IMG/VR virus record: IMGVR_UViG_3300032770_000003
Span: 107,495 to 171,494 of that record
Direction: 5' to 3' (one strand)
DNA from: a virus
DNA: 64,000 nt
The position numbers and the translations under genes were made by a program. A model generated the notes under the pieces. The model saw nothing but the letters and a program-made list of their open reading frames with translations, was not told the DNA's origin and searched no databases. Positions 15,708 through 24,597 of the stretch are shown piece after piece; positions within the stretch are counted from its first letter, which is position 1, and every line of letters begins with the position of its first letter.

Positions 15708-17318
15708 TCAGCGTCCGCCCCATGGAATGTCCATCCGTGGGTGTACGTTGTGGATAAGGCGGAGCCGCATCTCAGCGATCTCCTGACTCCGACGAAGATC
15801 GTCCTGAACCCTCTTCAGGCGGATGTCTTCGCTGTCAGCGACTCCCTGCACGGTATCAGTGACGGGGGGTGCAATACCGGTATACATCCGGGATGTCTGA
15901 GTCGTAGCCGAACGGAAGATTCCGTTCGGGTCGTAAGCCGGCTGGCGAAGGTACACGGGAATGGCAAGCGCACGAGAGGTGAGCGCCTTGTCCATGTGAT
16001 GCTCTTTGCACATGCCCGCCTTGCACGCTTTGCAGGAACCCGCATCGGACATTGACTTGCTGTGGGCTCCGATTCCCATGCTTCCTCCGGTCCCTGCACT
16101 AGCAGCAGGAGCAGCCGAAGCTGCTGGCGCCGGTGCGGGTGTTGTGTGTTGTGCTGGTGCTGTCGCTGCAGGAGCTGCAGGTGCGGGCGCAGCGGGAGCA
16201 GCAGGTGCGGGAGCCGGCGAAGACGCCTGTCCGCCGCCTCCTCCACCGCCACCTCCACCGCCACCTCCAGCGCCACCTCCAGCGCTGTGGCCACCGCCGC
16301 CCCCCATGTGGCCGCCCATGCTGGGTGTGATCGGCGCAGTCAGTGACTGAATCCCTGAGCTGGCAAGGTGGCTCGCCTCACCCGCCAGGGCGGTCGGTGG
16401 ACCAACAGTTGGGCCGCCTGCTTCAGCCCCCAGCTCGCGACCGAACCCCATACCCTGTGCCCAGCCGCTTCCAGCTGTCGGACCAAACGTCGTATCGAGA
16501 CCACCGCCACCAGCCATGGCGTGTTTCAGAATGTTCAGCGCCTCACGATTGGTTTCGAGAGAGCGGCGGTAGAACATCTTGAAGCCGTGGTGAGCCCATT
16601 CCAGAGGGCTCTTGTGACCTTCCTCTTCTTCCTCCTCCTCTTCCTCCTCCTCTTCCTCCTCCTTCTCTTTCCCTTCCGCCTTCATCAGGCCAAAGAGAGC
16701 GCCGAGAGACTTGTCGGCGCCGTCGCCACGGTCCTTGGCATCGACGCCTTCCGACTCCACCTCATTGGGGGAGACAGTGATGGTCACGTTGATCTCGGGC
16801 GCGAAAGAGACGTCACCGTCCGCCTCACCGTCAGAGCCTGTGGCCTTCTTGACCATGCCATCGGAGCACTTCTCCACCTCTTCCATGAAGCCTTCCATGG
16901 ATGGATCTTCGTCACGCAATTCGGTGTTCTTCTTCACCGCTTTGGCACCACCCATGAGTTGAGCATCAGTCAAGACAGGAACCTCCACAGTGGGACGTTG
17001 ATGACGATCGGGAATCTTTGCCATGGGCCGGGGCTCTTCGGCGCGGCTCTGGTACTTGATCGGATCAAGCACAGGCAGCTCCTGTGTCTTGGCGTTCTCG
17101 CGATTGCCCCGCGGTCCGTACTTTGGTCTGCCGCTCGACGTGGTCCCAATGACGTTGCCACCACGGGAACCAACATCCTTTGAAACGGACTTACCGCCTG
17201 CTCTGCGCTGGGTCTCAAGTGCAATCGCAATTGCTTGATCCCGTGGTTTGCCAGCTTCCTGCTCGCGTTTTATGTTATCACCCACTGCGTCATCAGAAGG
17301 GCTATTCACTAGGGGCAT
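15708..17318 (-). CDS. Low-complexity virion-module protein, 536 aa
   Basis: Starts 'MPLVNSPSDDAVGDNIKRE', a beginning I associate with phage head-region proteins ('SDxAVxxNIxxEmxAGKPxxQAVAIAL'). It then has 'GSRGGNVIGTTSSGRPKYGP', 'LGALFGLMKAEG' followed by a run of about 17 Glu, a Gly-rich run, Ala/Pro repeats and a 'CKACKAGMCKEHH' Cys/His cluster. ATG 17318 lies just after the HNH stop; the longer upstream frame is antisense noise. Probably a scaffold- or decoration-like structural protein. Confidence 0.6.
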   Translation of the reverse strand: MPLVNSPSDDAVGDNIKREQEAGKPRDQAIAIALETQRRAGGKSVSKDVGSRGGNVIGTTSSGRPKYGPRGNRENAKTQELPVLDPIKYQSRAEEPRPMAKIPDRHQRPTVEVPVLTDAQLMGGAKAVKKNTELRDEDPSMEGFMEEVEKCSDGMVKKATGSDGEADGDVSFAPEINVTITVSPNEVESEGVDAKDRGDGADKSLGALFGLMKAEGKEKEEEEEEEEEEEEEEGHKSPLEWAHHGFKMFYRRSLETNREALNILKHAMAGGGGLDTTFGPTAGSGWAQGMGFGRELGAEAGGPTVGPPTALAGEASHLASSGIQSLTAPITPSMGGHMGGGGGHSAGGGAGGGGGGGGGGGGGQASSPAPAPAAPAAPAPAAPAATAPAQHTTPAPAPAASAAPAASAGTGGSMGIGAHSKSMSDAGSCKACKAGMCKEHHMDKALTSRALAIPVYLRQPAYDPNGIFRSATTQTSRMYTGIAPPVTDTVQGVADSEDIRLKRVQDDLRRSQEIAEMRLRLIHNVHPRMDIPWGGR

Positions 17319-17320
17319 GG

Positions 17321-18037
17321 TCAAGCCTCCGCACACAACACGGACTGACGTGTGGTTTTTGTCAATCTCGTAATGTTGACTGAGCCGTCCGACTCCCTTG
17401 ATTGCACAGTTGCTAAAGCAACTTTCTTCATTACAGAACTGAGTCTGACACCACAAGCACGTGCCCACTGCTCTGGAGATTTGGCTGCCTTAGTACTGTT
17501 GCAGGGCTTGCACGCCGGAGCCAAGTTGTGTCGAGCGTGAAGTCCGCCCTTTACCAGAGGTACGATATGGTCAAGTGTCGTGGCGGCTCGTTTGCGGCAC
17601 CAAGCGCATTTGCCATCGAACGTACGAAAAAGGACGCGCAAGAATTCCAGACTAACAATCTCAACAGTGGCTGAGTGTATTCGTGCGCGACGACGATGCC
17701 AGCGCAACAAGGCACCAATTTTGCCCACAGGGCTGTAGTAATAGGCGCGGTTCTGTTTGAGTATCGCAGCCCTGTGCTTTGTATATCGAGAAGCGTGATA
17801 GGCCGCTATCTTTGTCTTGTTCGCCTGTCGGTAGGCGATGTCCTTTTCTCTGTTGTTACTGCGGTAACGTAATTCGATTTCACGAACCTTGGCGTAGTTG
17901 GTCTTGCGATAGACCTTGGCACGAAGGCGATGACACACACGACACCAACCTCCGTATCCATTCGGACAATTCTTATTCCTGACGAACGCACTGAGTGGAA
18001 GTGTGTGTCGACATTTGATACAAATGCGCGTGATCAT
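17321..18037 (-). CDS. HNH endonuclease, free-standing
   Basis: 238 residues. The N-terminus has 'CIKCRHTLPLSAF' and 'WCRVCHRLRAK' zinc pairs, then a basic linker. The HNH core follows: 'CAWCRKRAATTLDHIVPL' and 'NLAPACKPCNSTKAAK' (H-N-N residues with CxxC pairs). ATG overlaps the portal stop (ATGA). Insertion directly behind the portal, which itself holds an intein, fits a mobile gene. Confidence 0.88.
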   Translation of the reverse strand: MITRICIKCRHTLPLSAFVRNKNCPNGYGGWCRVCHRLRAKVYRKTNYAKVREIELRYRSNNREKDIAYRQANKTKIAAYHASRYTKHRAAILKQNRAYYYSPVGKIGALLRWHRRRARIHSATVEIVSLEFLRVLFRTFDGKCAWCRKRAATTLDHIVPLVKGGLHARHNLAPACKPCNSTKAAKSPEQWARACGVRLSSVMKKVALATVQSRESDGSVNITRLTKTTRQSVLCAEA

Positions 18038-21018
18038 TGTTTCATACCAGGGCCGCTTGCGGCCGCTTCATTATCTTGCCCGAAGTTGTCACTGTACTTC
18101 GGCCCAGCGGGTTTTCCTTCACCACCAGGACTACCACCGGGTTTACCTCCAGCTCCGGCGCCTCCTTGAGCCAATCCCTGCGCCTGAAGTGCGCTAATGT
18201 ATACCGGATTGAGGGGGACATCTCCACCTGGAAGTGGTGGCAGTGAAACCGTCTGTCTTCCTTCATTCAAACTCATGTAGCTGCTGATCTGCTCGACCAG
18301 CATCTCGTGTTTCTCGTTCTCGGACAGCTCATCGAGTCCGACGAACTCAAAGGTGAAGTGATCGTCGATCTTGTCGATGACGTGCTTGTTGATCAGCTTC
18401 GCGATGAACCGCAGAATTGGCTTGAGACCGCGGTCGCGCGAGGCTTTGAGCTTCCACTCCTGCGATGCCTCGAACAGCGGAGTCTGTTGCTGGCCTCCGT
18501 GGATCTCGAAGTTGATCTCAGCCGGATCGATCAGATACACGCCACAGGTGATCTTGATCAGATACTCAATCCACTTGCCGAACTCCATCTCCTGATTGGT
18601 CTTGGCGAGGTCAACCCACTCCAATCCTTCTGACTGGAGGATAGGAGTCTTCCAGCTGTTCTCGACGCCCGAGACCTGTGCGAGCCACTGCCGGCGGAAC
18701 CCTTCCAGCTGCTCAGGGGTGTAGTTGTCGCCCTTGAGGTTGAGGATGCCTTTGGGGGCAGTACCCTGAGAGAAGAACTTCCGGTTGTACTCCTCTGCGT
18801 AGAGGTGAGCGGTCACAATCGTGATGAGCTGCTCCAGCTCACCAAAGCCGTAACCCTGAATGTAGATGTCCGTGCGCGGGTTGCGAACCCCGAAGGACAG
18901 CTCGCTCGACGAGTAGACGTTCTCGATCTGGCCGTTGATGACCTGGACGTAGGCGATAGGACGGTTGCCGGAAAGCGGCTGTCCGTACTCACGCCCTTCG
19001 TAGAGGTTGGCGAAGCGACCCGGGACCGTGGGCTTGAAGCCCATGCGATCGTGGTACGACGTGTTCACGCCGACATAGCGATCGTCTGCTGCGATCCGGA
19101 TCGTGGCTGCATCGACCGCCCAAAACTCGTAGGGGAGGCCCATACCGTCGGGCACCACCTCGAAGCAGCAGTTGTGACTGGCGAAGCCTTCCGCTATGTA
19201 ACTATGATCCTCGTCAATCTCCAAGTTGAACACTGGGTAGTTCTCTACCCGCTCGCGAGTCACTTGTTCGATCTTGATGTAGAGGAATTCATCATCCTGA
19301 ATGAATGCACTACGCTGTTGCGTAGGAACAGGAATGTTCAGCAGGCGTCCATCGGACAGCGTCTGAAGACCTGTCCCACTGATGCGACCAACATACTTTT
19401 CTGAGTGATTGCGGCTATACGCCTCGTGCACGATCACCTGAGCCGGCACCACAGAACAACGGGTGTACATTCCCGCAGCTGCGAGCAATACCCGAAGTCC
19501 ACCAAAGAGCGCACGAGAGACTGTAGAAAAAGTCATAGAGGAGTTCGCTACGCTCCCATCACAGGCAAGGTAGCCGCGAAGGAAAGCCGCACGCACTTCG
19601 TCACTGGCTTCGAACATCCAAGATGGAACCCTCTTGTTGTGTGCACCATCACCGAAGTTCTCAGCCATGAAGCGGGCTAGCTCCACTGAGTTGCCAGTCA
19701 CTCCTGTGGCTGCACAGTCATCGTAACCAACGTCAGTCGTGCCAATTCCCAGGGAATCGAACACCTGGACGGCATGTATCAGCAGATGTTCATCATCTTT
19801 GTGGAAGGTCAAACCAACCGCGTTTGGTTCCTTGCGGGAGTTCTTTCCTGTGTGTCCGTTTGCTGTATAGAAGCCGCAAAAGGTCGCGAACTTCTCATCG
19901 AGGGTGACAGTATTAGGACGCGGAAGTGGTGAACGTGAAAAGCCGCGTTTCTCTGCTTCGTCCTTGACGAGCTGAATTGCTGGTCCGCCCCTGCGATAAT
20001 AGCCGCATAGAATTGCCCGCACAGTAACGACGTTGATGCCAGTCGCATCCGCAATCTCTCGATAAGGAATATTCGGGTACTGTCGAGCTTTGGTCTTGTC
20101 GAAGATCTGAAATTGAATCGGCTCAGTACGAATCGTAAGTTTGGGCTTTGGATAGACGAGATAGTGTTCGTCAGTCAGCTCCGAAGCTGGTGTCCAATCA
20201 GGCTTGATTCCCTTGCCGCGTGATGATGTCAGCCTGAACCATCGATCTGTAACTGCCAAGAACGGATGCTCGGAGGTGGCCCCGACTGACTGTCCACCAG
20301 ACCGGATCGTAATCAAATCACCCGTATACAAGCGGCGCATGCGCTCGACCACACGCCGAATGCGTCCGGTGTGGGTCCGGACTTCGGTTCCTACTTCGAT
20401 GGTCTCGATGGACTGAGGCACACCATCCGCGCACTCAATCTGCGTTGACGCAGGATGACACTGATCCAGAACCAAGCTGTCGCGGACGATCTTGCGCAGA
20501 AAGTTTTCGAAGTCGTCTCGATCGACACGCGCGTAGGGGTTGCGCTCAGCCCGACCACAGCGAAGGACGAAATCCTCCAGCTCCTTGATGAACTCCACCT
20601 CCGCCGGTGTCATCCGGTGGTCGGGGTCCTTGTGCCGAATCGCAAAGCCCAGCGAGCGCGTCCAGCGGTAGGGCTGCGCGAACGATGCCACCTGGGCCGC
20701 GCGAGTGTTGATGATCGCGTTTATGATCCCAAGCTGGGTGGCGATGCGCTTCAGGGTTTCGTAGGTCAGCGAGAAGCGACGATCCTTGTACCCCAGCGCG
20801 TACTGCAGACTGAGAGGATCGTGCATCCAGCTCTTCGGTGAGCGCTGGGGATCGGTGTTCGGGATCTGCTTCCAGGCTTTGCGCAGCTCTTGCGCGACGA
20901 TGACCGGAATGTGTTGCGTGGCCACCTGGGCAGCCGCCACCGTCTTGATGATCGACTCCATGTTGAGCCCGAGAGGGCCTGACATGGATGCACCTTTGTC
21001 CTTGCGCCGACGACTCAT
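18034..21018 (-). CDS. Phage portal protein with a LAGLIDADG intein
   Basis: 994 residues as translated. Exteins 1-186 and 617-994 together make a portal of about 564 residues. Portal-like landmarks are 'LGIINAIINTRAAQVASF', 'YGFGELEQLITIVTAHLYAE', 'FFSQGTAPKGILNLKG' and the late 'WVDLAKTNQEMEFGKWIEY'. The C-terminus is Gly/Pro-rich and probably disordered. The portal forms the dodecameric vertex ring for DNA packaging. Splicing is required for function, as the intein interrupts the 'SLVLDQ|CCFEVV' core strand. Translation starts at ATG 21018, just after the preceding stop. Confidence 0.88.
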   Translation of the reverse strand: MSRRRKDKGASMSGPLGLNMESIIKTVAAAQVATQHIPVIVAQELRKAWKQIPNTDPQRSPKSWMHDPLSLQYALGYKDRRFSLTYETLKRIATQLGIINAIINTRAAQVASFAQPYRWTRSLGFAIRHKDPDHRMTPAEVEFIKELEDFVLRCGRAERNPYARVDRDDFENFLRKIVRDSLVLDQCHPASTQIECADGVPQSIETIEVGTEVRTHTGRIRRVVERMRRLYTGDLITIRSGGQSVGATSEHPFLAVTDRWFRLTSSRGKGIKPDWTPASELTDEHYLVYPKPKLTIRTEPIQFQIFDKTKARQYPNIPYREIADATGINVVTVRAILCGYYRRGGPAIQLVKDEAEKRGFSRSPLPRPNTVTLDEKFATFCGFYTANGHTGKNSRKEPNAVGLTFHKDDEHLLIHAVQVFDSLGIGTTDVGYDDCAATGVTGNSVELARFMAENFGDGAHNKRVPSWMFEASDEVRAAFLRGYLACDGSVANSSMTFSTVSRALFGGLRVLLAAAGMYTRCSVVPAQVIVHEAYSRNHSEKYVGRISGTGLQTLSDGRLLNIPVPTQQRSAFIQDDEFLYIKIEQVTRERVENYPVFNLEIDEDHSYIAEGFASHNCCFEVVPDGMGLPYEFWAVDAATIRIAADDRYVGVNTSYHDRMGFKPTVPGRFANLYEGREYGQPLSGNRPIAYVQVINGQIENVYSSSELSFGVRNPRTDIYIQGYGFGELEQLITIVTAHLYAEEYNRKFFSQGTAPKGILNLKGDNYTPEQLEGFRRQWLAQVSGVENSWKTPILQSEGLEWVDLAKTNQEMEFGKWIEYLIKITCGVYLIDPAEINFEIHGGQQQTPLFEASQEWKLKASRDRGLKPILRFIAKLINKHVIDKIDDHFTFEFVGLDELSENEKHEMLVEQISSYMSLNEGRQTVSLPPLPGGDVPLNPVYISALQAQGLAQGGAGAGGKPGGSPGGEGKPAGPKYSDNFGQDNEAAASGPGMKQ
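19171..20460 (-). mobile_element. Intein with LAGLIDADG endonuclease in the portal
   Basis: 430 residues from Cys187 (CHPASTQIECADG) to Asn616 (ASHN), followed by +1 Cys. Block B is 'GATSEHPFLAV'. Two DOD motifs, 'FCGFYTANGHTG' and 'FLRGYLACDGSV', flank the homing domain, and the C-terminal block is 'VFNLEIDEDHSYIAEGFASH'. The first DOD acidic residue looks replaced by Asn, so cleavage may be weak. All splice residues (Cys1, His-Asn, +1 Cys) are present, so splicing should be active. Confidence 0.9.
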
Positions 21019-21021
21019 CGC

Positions 21022-21966
21022 TTACGGTCTCCCGATGTAGTCGCGCAGGCCGTTCAACCGCTCACGCAGACGAGCCGCCTTCCACTGCTCGAACGCAGCC
21101 CGATGACGAGGGGCCAAGCGAATGCCCTTGGCGATCTGCTCAGGCGTGACACCCATGGCGTCTTGCAAGAACTGCTGTTCGAGCGAGGACACCGGCGGGG
21201 CCACACGCGGCGCCGTCGCCTGGAGTTGTTGACCATACGACTTGAGCAGGTCAACAGCACTCCAGTGCTTCTCGCCATCGTTCGTCGCCAAAGGCGCGAG
21301 CCCATCACCAGCTCGCGTGAACAACTGCGGCTGTTGTGAACGGGTGATCGGCTCGTGCCAGTTGCGACCGGTGGTCTCGTCCTCAGGCATCTGTGCTGCG
21401 GTATTACCGGGATGCACGTCAGTCTGGAGACGTGGTTGCTCCTGGATCGACTGATCCTCAGTGCGATTCACAGTGGCTGCGGACGGAATCGGAACCGCAC
21501 CCTTCTCAGTCTCATCCTTCTTGTCGTCGTCGAACTCAGTGCCTTCCAGCGAGGCTTCTTCGACAGTCTCCCCTGGATCGAGCGGTGCCTTGGCCGTGCC
21601 CTTGGCCAGATCACAGCCATAGGGGCACGTCTTGAGCAGCTTCGAAGCCTCGAAGATCTGCGCCGGCTCAGTCGCCTTGACCAGCTTGAAATCAGCATTG
21701 GGGGCATAGCTGAAGTACCAGAGATCTCCAGACGTCGACTTCACCGTGCCCCGATAGGCTTCCATGCGCCCGCGGCGCATGACTCCGTAGCGGATCGAAG
21801 CAGGAATGACTCCGCAATCGACTGCTCCGCGAACCAGGAACTCGTCCATGTCGATGTGCTGCATGGACAGAGAGCGGTACATCGAGAGGAATGAGCCCTG
21901 CTCATCGTCTTTGCGAGCCGCCAGCGCGTTGGCGTCGCTCTCATCGACGTGAATGAATTCACTCAT
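21022..21966 (-). CDS. Head-module protein upstream of portal, 314 aa
   Basis: Mixed protein. The N-terminal 130 residues look folded ('MEAYRGTVKSTSGDLWYFSY'), the middle is acidic and low complexity, and the C-terminus is helical and basic ('RHRAAFEQWKAARLRERL'). No family recognised. Position before the portal suggests a scaffold or adaptor. ATG overlaps the upstream stop (ATGA). Confidence 0.6.
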   Translation of the reverse strand: MSEFIHVDESDANALAARKDDEQGSFLSMYRSLSMQHIDMDEFLVRGAVDCGVIPASIRYGVMRRGRMEAYRGTVKSTSGDLWYFSYAPNADFKLVKATEPAQIFEASKLLKTCPYGCDLAKGTAKAPLDPGETVEEASLEGTEFDDDKKDETEKGAVPIPSAATVNRTEDQSIQEQPRLQTDVHPGNTAAQMPEDETTGRNWHEPITRSQQPQLFTRAGDGLAPLATNDGEKHWSAVDLLKSYGQQLQATAPRVAPPVSSLEQQFLQDAMGVTPEQIAKGIRLAPRHRAAFEQWKAARLRERLNGLRDYIGRP

Positions 21967-22709
21967 TGATTACCTGTGTGCATTGCCTGCCAGGCTCGCA
22001 GAGCATTCAGATAGCCCTGTTGCTGCCCCTGCAGATAGCCACTCGCCGTCTCCAACCGCTTCGCTGGTTCCTGCTTCTCCTGCGGCGCGGGCTTGTAGTT
22101 GAGCAAGGTGTGAACGCCGTGAATCGTGGTCGGCGGATCCATCGGGCGAAGGCTCTGAGCTGTCGGCACCTGCTGCGGAGCTTGAGAAGGCTGCTGCTGT
22201 GGCTGCGCATCCATGTACGAAGGCGCCTGGTAGCCGTAGCCCCCTGGTTCGGTTCCCGGGTTCGAGGGGGCGGGAGCTGGCTCAGGGTTCTCTTCGTTGT
22301 GACGCGTTACAACATGTTCGAGCTTGGCCAGATGGTGGTCAGCCAGTGCGCCCCCGCTCTTCGGCGCTTGGATGAAGCCGCCCGAACGCGGATCGTGGAA
22401 CGAGTTGCCCGAACCGGACGCGGGGTGGAAAACCGCGATGCGACGTCCTTTCACTAGGGTCGCGTCTAGGAAACTCTTGTTCGCGCACGGTACGCCCGGC
22501 CGGTGCCAGCGGCTGCACGAGGTGCAGTAGGTGCTAGCTGGTGCTCGGTTGTCCGCGCCGGTGAGCGGGTTCCCCGCTCCCATCATGCGTTTGGCCTGCT
22601 GGTCAGCGAACGAGTCCTTGTGATGCTTCTCGTCAAGGCTGTCGCCTTGACCCTTGAGCAGCTCGGGCTCGATGAAGTACGCGCGGCGCATGATGGGAGC
22701 TGATCCCAA
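21963..22709 (-). CDS. Head-module protein with a Cys/His knuckle, 248 aa
   Basis: 'YCTSCSRWHRPGVPC' provides a compact CxxCxxxH...C metal-binding knuckle near residue 65. A Gln/Pro-rich linker and a helical tail ('ASGYLQGQQQGYLNALRAW') follow. Function unknown; co-translated with the next gene. Confidence 0.6.
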   Translation of the reverse strand: MGSAPIMRRAYFIEPELLKGQGDSLDEKHHKDSFADQQAKRMMGAGNPLTGADNRAPASTYCTSCSRWHRPGVPCANKSFLDATLVKGRRIAVFHPASGSGNSFHDPRSGGFIQAPKSGGALADHHLAKLEHVVTRHNEENPEPAPAPSNPGTEPGGYGYQAPSYMDAQPQQQPSQAPQQVPTAQSLRPMDPPTTIHGVHTLLNYKPAPQEKQEPAKRLETASGYLQGQQQGYLNALRAWQAMHTGNQ

Positions 22710-22712
22710 CGG

Positions 22713-23462
22713 TCATTCCTCGTAGCCGCCCGCGCCCATCGGGCGGGGGTTGACTCCGATCACATTCGCGCTGTTGGGGTTGCTGGCAGCGTTGCGCCCC
22801 ACGACCGTGGCCCCGGTAACGGTTCGGGTACCAGCTTGGCTAGCCGGAGTGGCGGCGGCTGCCGTCCTGGTAGGACGGCGTCGCGTGCGCACGACCGCCT
22901 TCGCGACCGACTGATCAGCCCGCCGCTGCCCCTCAGGCGGACGCGTGTCAGGGGTCATGGCCGTCAGCACGCTGTTGCCCAGCCCGCGCGTCTCTGGGAC
23001 CTCGATGAAGACGAAGTTCTGTGCGTAGCCGGGGTCCTCGATGAACAGCACCTCGGCGTCCTCGGTCCCCGTGGCACAGATCCGGTAGGTGGTTCCTTTG
23101 AGCAAGCGCAGGTGCGCGCCACTCTGCAGTCGGTGGTACGTCGACGAACCATCGTCCATCAGCTGCACAAACAGGCTGCCAGCACGACAGATGATCAGGC
23201 GATCCTGAGTCGGGTTGGCACCGAGTCCGAGGTTGTTGCCCGCTCCGATCACCTCCGAGCGAACGACAAACCGCTCGGTCTGCATCAGCGTCGAGGCGAT
23301 CCCAGTCGCCGTCGTGACCCGATCCGTGAGGGGCACCGTCAGCCCCAGGCCCTGGCGGCGCATGATATCAGAGTGCTTCGTGCCGGCGTGCGGATCCTGG
23401 GCGCAGGCGGAAGTGCGGTTGCGCTTGTAGAAGTTCGATGCTCGGACGGGATTGAAACTCAT
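22713..23462 (-). CDS. Cupin-like head-module protein
   Basis: 249 residues. The middle region ('RLIICRAGSLFVQLMDD', 'HRLQSGAHLRLLKGTTYRI', 'EVLFIEDPG') has the spacing of a cupin/jelly-roll barrel without the usual His metal ligands. The tail is basic and Ala-rich. It may be a decoration or fibre-adaptor protein. First gene of the head operon in the direction of transcription. Confidence 0.5.
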   Translation of the reverse strand: MSFNPVRASNFYKRNRTSACAQDPHAGTKHSDIMRRQGLGLTVPLTDRVTTATGIASTLMQTERFVVRSEVIGAGNNLGLGANPTQDRLIICRAGSLFVQLMDDGSSTYHRLQSGAHLRLLKGTTYRICATGTEDAEVLFIEDPGYAQNFVFIEVPETRGLGNSVLTAMTPDTRPPEGQRRADQSVAKAVVRTRRRPTRTAAAATPASQAGTRTVTGATVVGRNAASNPNSANVIGVNPRPMGAGGYEE

Positions 23463-23471
23463 GACCTCTCC

Positions 23472-23756
23472 TCAATTGGTGTGCATGGCGCGAACGGCTT
23501 CACTTCCGGATTGAAGTGTGCCTCCACAGCGAAGCAGCTCATCGACGGTGAAGCGATGACCGCAATCGCACAGCAGCTGCCACAAGCCGGCTGTCAGGCT
23601 CGAAGCGTGGATTACACAGGTCGGTAGGGCGATCGGGCGATCACACACGGTGCACACCATCACGGTGTTCCGCGCGACACAAACCCATTCCCGCGTCGCT
23701 GCCGCTGCCGGTGACGGCGCTGGATGCTCAGGTCTTCGATGCGTTGTCGTCTCCAT
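23472..23756 (-). CDS. Zinc-ribbon protein, 94 aa
   Basis: From ATG 23756. 'MVCTVCDRPI' and 'LLCDCGHRFTVDELLRCGG' form two Cys pairs about 30 residues apart. It overlaps the preceding short zinc protein in another frame by roughly 100 bp, so one of the two frames may be wrong at its end. Possible regulator or structural zinc protein. Confidence 0.5.
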   Translation of the reverse strand: METTTHRRPEHPAPSPAAAATREWVCVARNTVMVCTVCDRPIALPTCVIHASSLTAGLWQLLCDCGHRFTVDELLRCGGTLQSGSEAVRAMHTN

Positions 23757-23872
23757 TTGAGCCTGTTTTGGCGTTGCAGTAGGTCCTCCTGATACGCGCC
23801 AGGGCATCTACACACGACCCGCATGTTCCCGATTTCTAGAAGCGGCTCCTTGCAGTGTGGACAAGAATCCAT
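23660..23872 (-). CDS. Small basic zinc-knuckle protein, 70 aa
   Basis: 'MDSCPHCKEPLLEIG' and 'VVCRCPGAYQ' give CxxC and CxC pairs. The C-terminal half is Arg/Gln-rich and may bind nucleic acid. Start ATG 23872 has a purine-rich AGAGGGG upstream. The 3' end overlaps the next gene in another frame. Confidence 0.5.
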   Translation of the reverse strand: MDSCPHCKEPLLEIGNMRVVCRCPGAYQEDLLQRQNRLKWRRQRIEDLSIQRRHRQRQRRGNGFVSRGTP

Positions 23873-23898
23873 CCTAACCCCTCTACAACAAAGGCGTA

Positions 23899-24177
23899 CT
23901 ATATAACTGTTCGCCTGACAGTGCGAAGCTCTACTCTCGGTGCGAGATGCTCGATCTCGGGGTCAAGCTCGTACGTCGAAACGACCCGACCGAGAGTGTG
24001 CTTCCACTGGTGAACGCACTGCCTGCTGACCTGAAAGATGAAGCTGATCTTTGCGCCGGAGGCTCCACTCCTGAGCATCTCGATCAGCTCGTTGAAGGCT
24101 TCGCGCCCGTACGTCTTGATCAGGTGATTCGCTAATGATTGCGCGCTGGTCTTGGGTTTTTCTTTGACTTCAGCCAC
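23899..24177 (-). CDS. Helix-turn-helix regulator, 92 aa
   Basis: 'GREAFNELIEMLRSGASGAK' followed by 'ISFIFQVSRQCVHQWKHTLG' is a classic HTH with a recognition helix. GTG start at 24177. Immediately upstream lie two TTGAC-NN-GTCAA-type palindromes (24203-24214 and 24231-24242), so autoregulation is likely. It is a candidate repressor for the same palindrome found before other genes. Assignment as the regulator is inference. Confidence 0.6.
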   Translation of the reverse strand: MAEVKEKPKTSAQSLANHLIKTYGREAFNELIEMLRSGASGAKISFIFQVSRQCVHQWKHTLGRVVSTYELDPEIEHLAPRVELRTVRRTVI

Positions 24178-24202
24178 AGGTGCGAGGATGGAACCGAAGC
24201 GA

Positions 24203-24242
24203 TTGACCTGTCAAGTACTCTCAGGATGAGATGACAAGTCAA
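24203..24242 (-). promoter_or_regulatory. Paired operator palindromes before the HTH gene
   Basis: TTGACCTGTCAA (24203-24214) and ATGACAAGTCAA (24231-24242) are separated by TACTCTCAGGATGAG, a 15-mer repeated at 43519. Read leftward, the first gives TTGACA as a -35, though a clear -10 is not evident. Confidence 0.5.
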
Positions 24243-24541
24243 CCTGCGGTTTGGGCTAGCCCACCTTCGACTACCTGGACGCGTGCCCAAACGCCTGCGG
24301 GCGTGAAAACGAAGTACCGCCCGCCCGCTGGCTCCGGCTCCTTGACCAAGTCGCCGGTGCGGATCTGGCGGTGCCCCTCAAGCTGAGACTCCTCCGGCTT
24401 CATGAGCGCGACCCGGAGCGCGACGTCTTTGACGCTGATCGCCTGAACGTCACCAGCCCACTCATAGTCGACGTCCAGGAAGGCAACCTCGGGAGCGCGG
24501 CCGTCGTAGAGCTTGCGGAACCAGACCTCGAACGCAGGCAT
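24239..24541 (-). CDS. Hypothetical protein, 100 aa
   Basis: Starts at ATG 24541 ('MPAFEVWFRKLYDGRAP'); a TTG at 24550 is possible. Mostly beta-like sequence with a 'QIRTGDLVKEPEPAGGRYFV' segment. Unknown. Its stop lies in the operator region of the next gene. Confidence 0.55.
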   Translation of the reverse strand: MPAFEVWFRKLYDGRAPEVAFLDVDYEWAGDVQAISVKDVALRVALMKPEESQLEGHRQIRTGDLVKEPEPAGGRYFVFTPAGVWARVQVVEGGLAQTAG

Positions 24542-24581
24542 CCCCCGCAAGCGTACACGCTCACGGGGGAAAGGCTAGAGA

Positions 24582-24597
24582 CCCTGACTCGTCAGGG
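24582..24597. terminator. Hairpin overlapping the CobS-like stop codon
   Basis: CCCTGAC-TC-GTCAGGG, 7-bp stem with a 2-nt spacer. It lies at the stop of the AAA+ gene, is not followed by a U-run, and may attenuate or stabilise the mRNA end. Confidence 0.3.
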
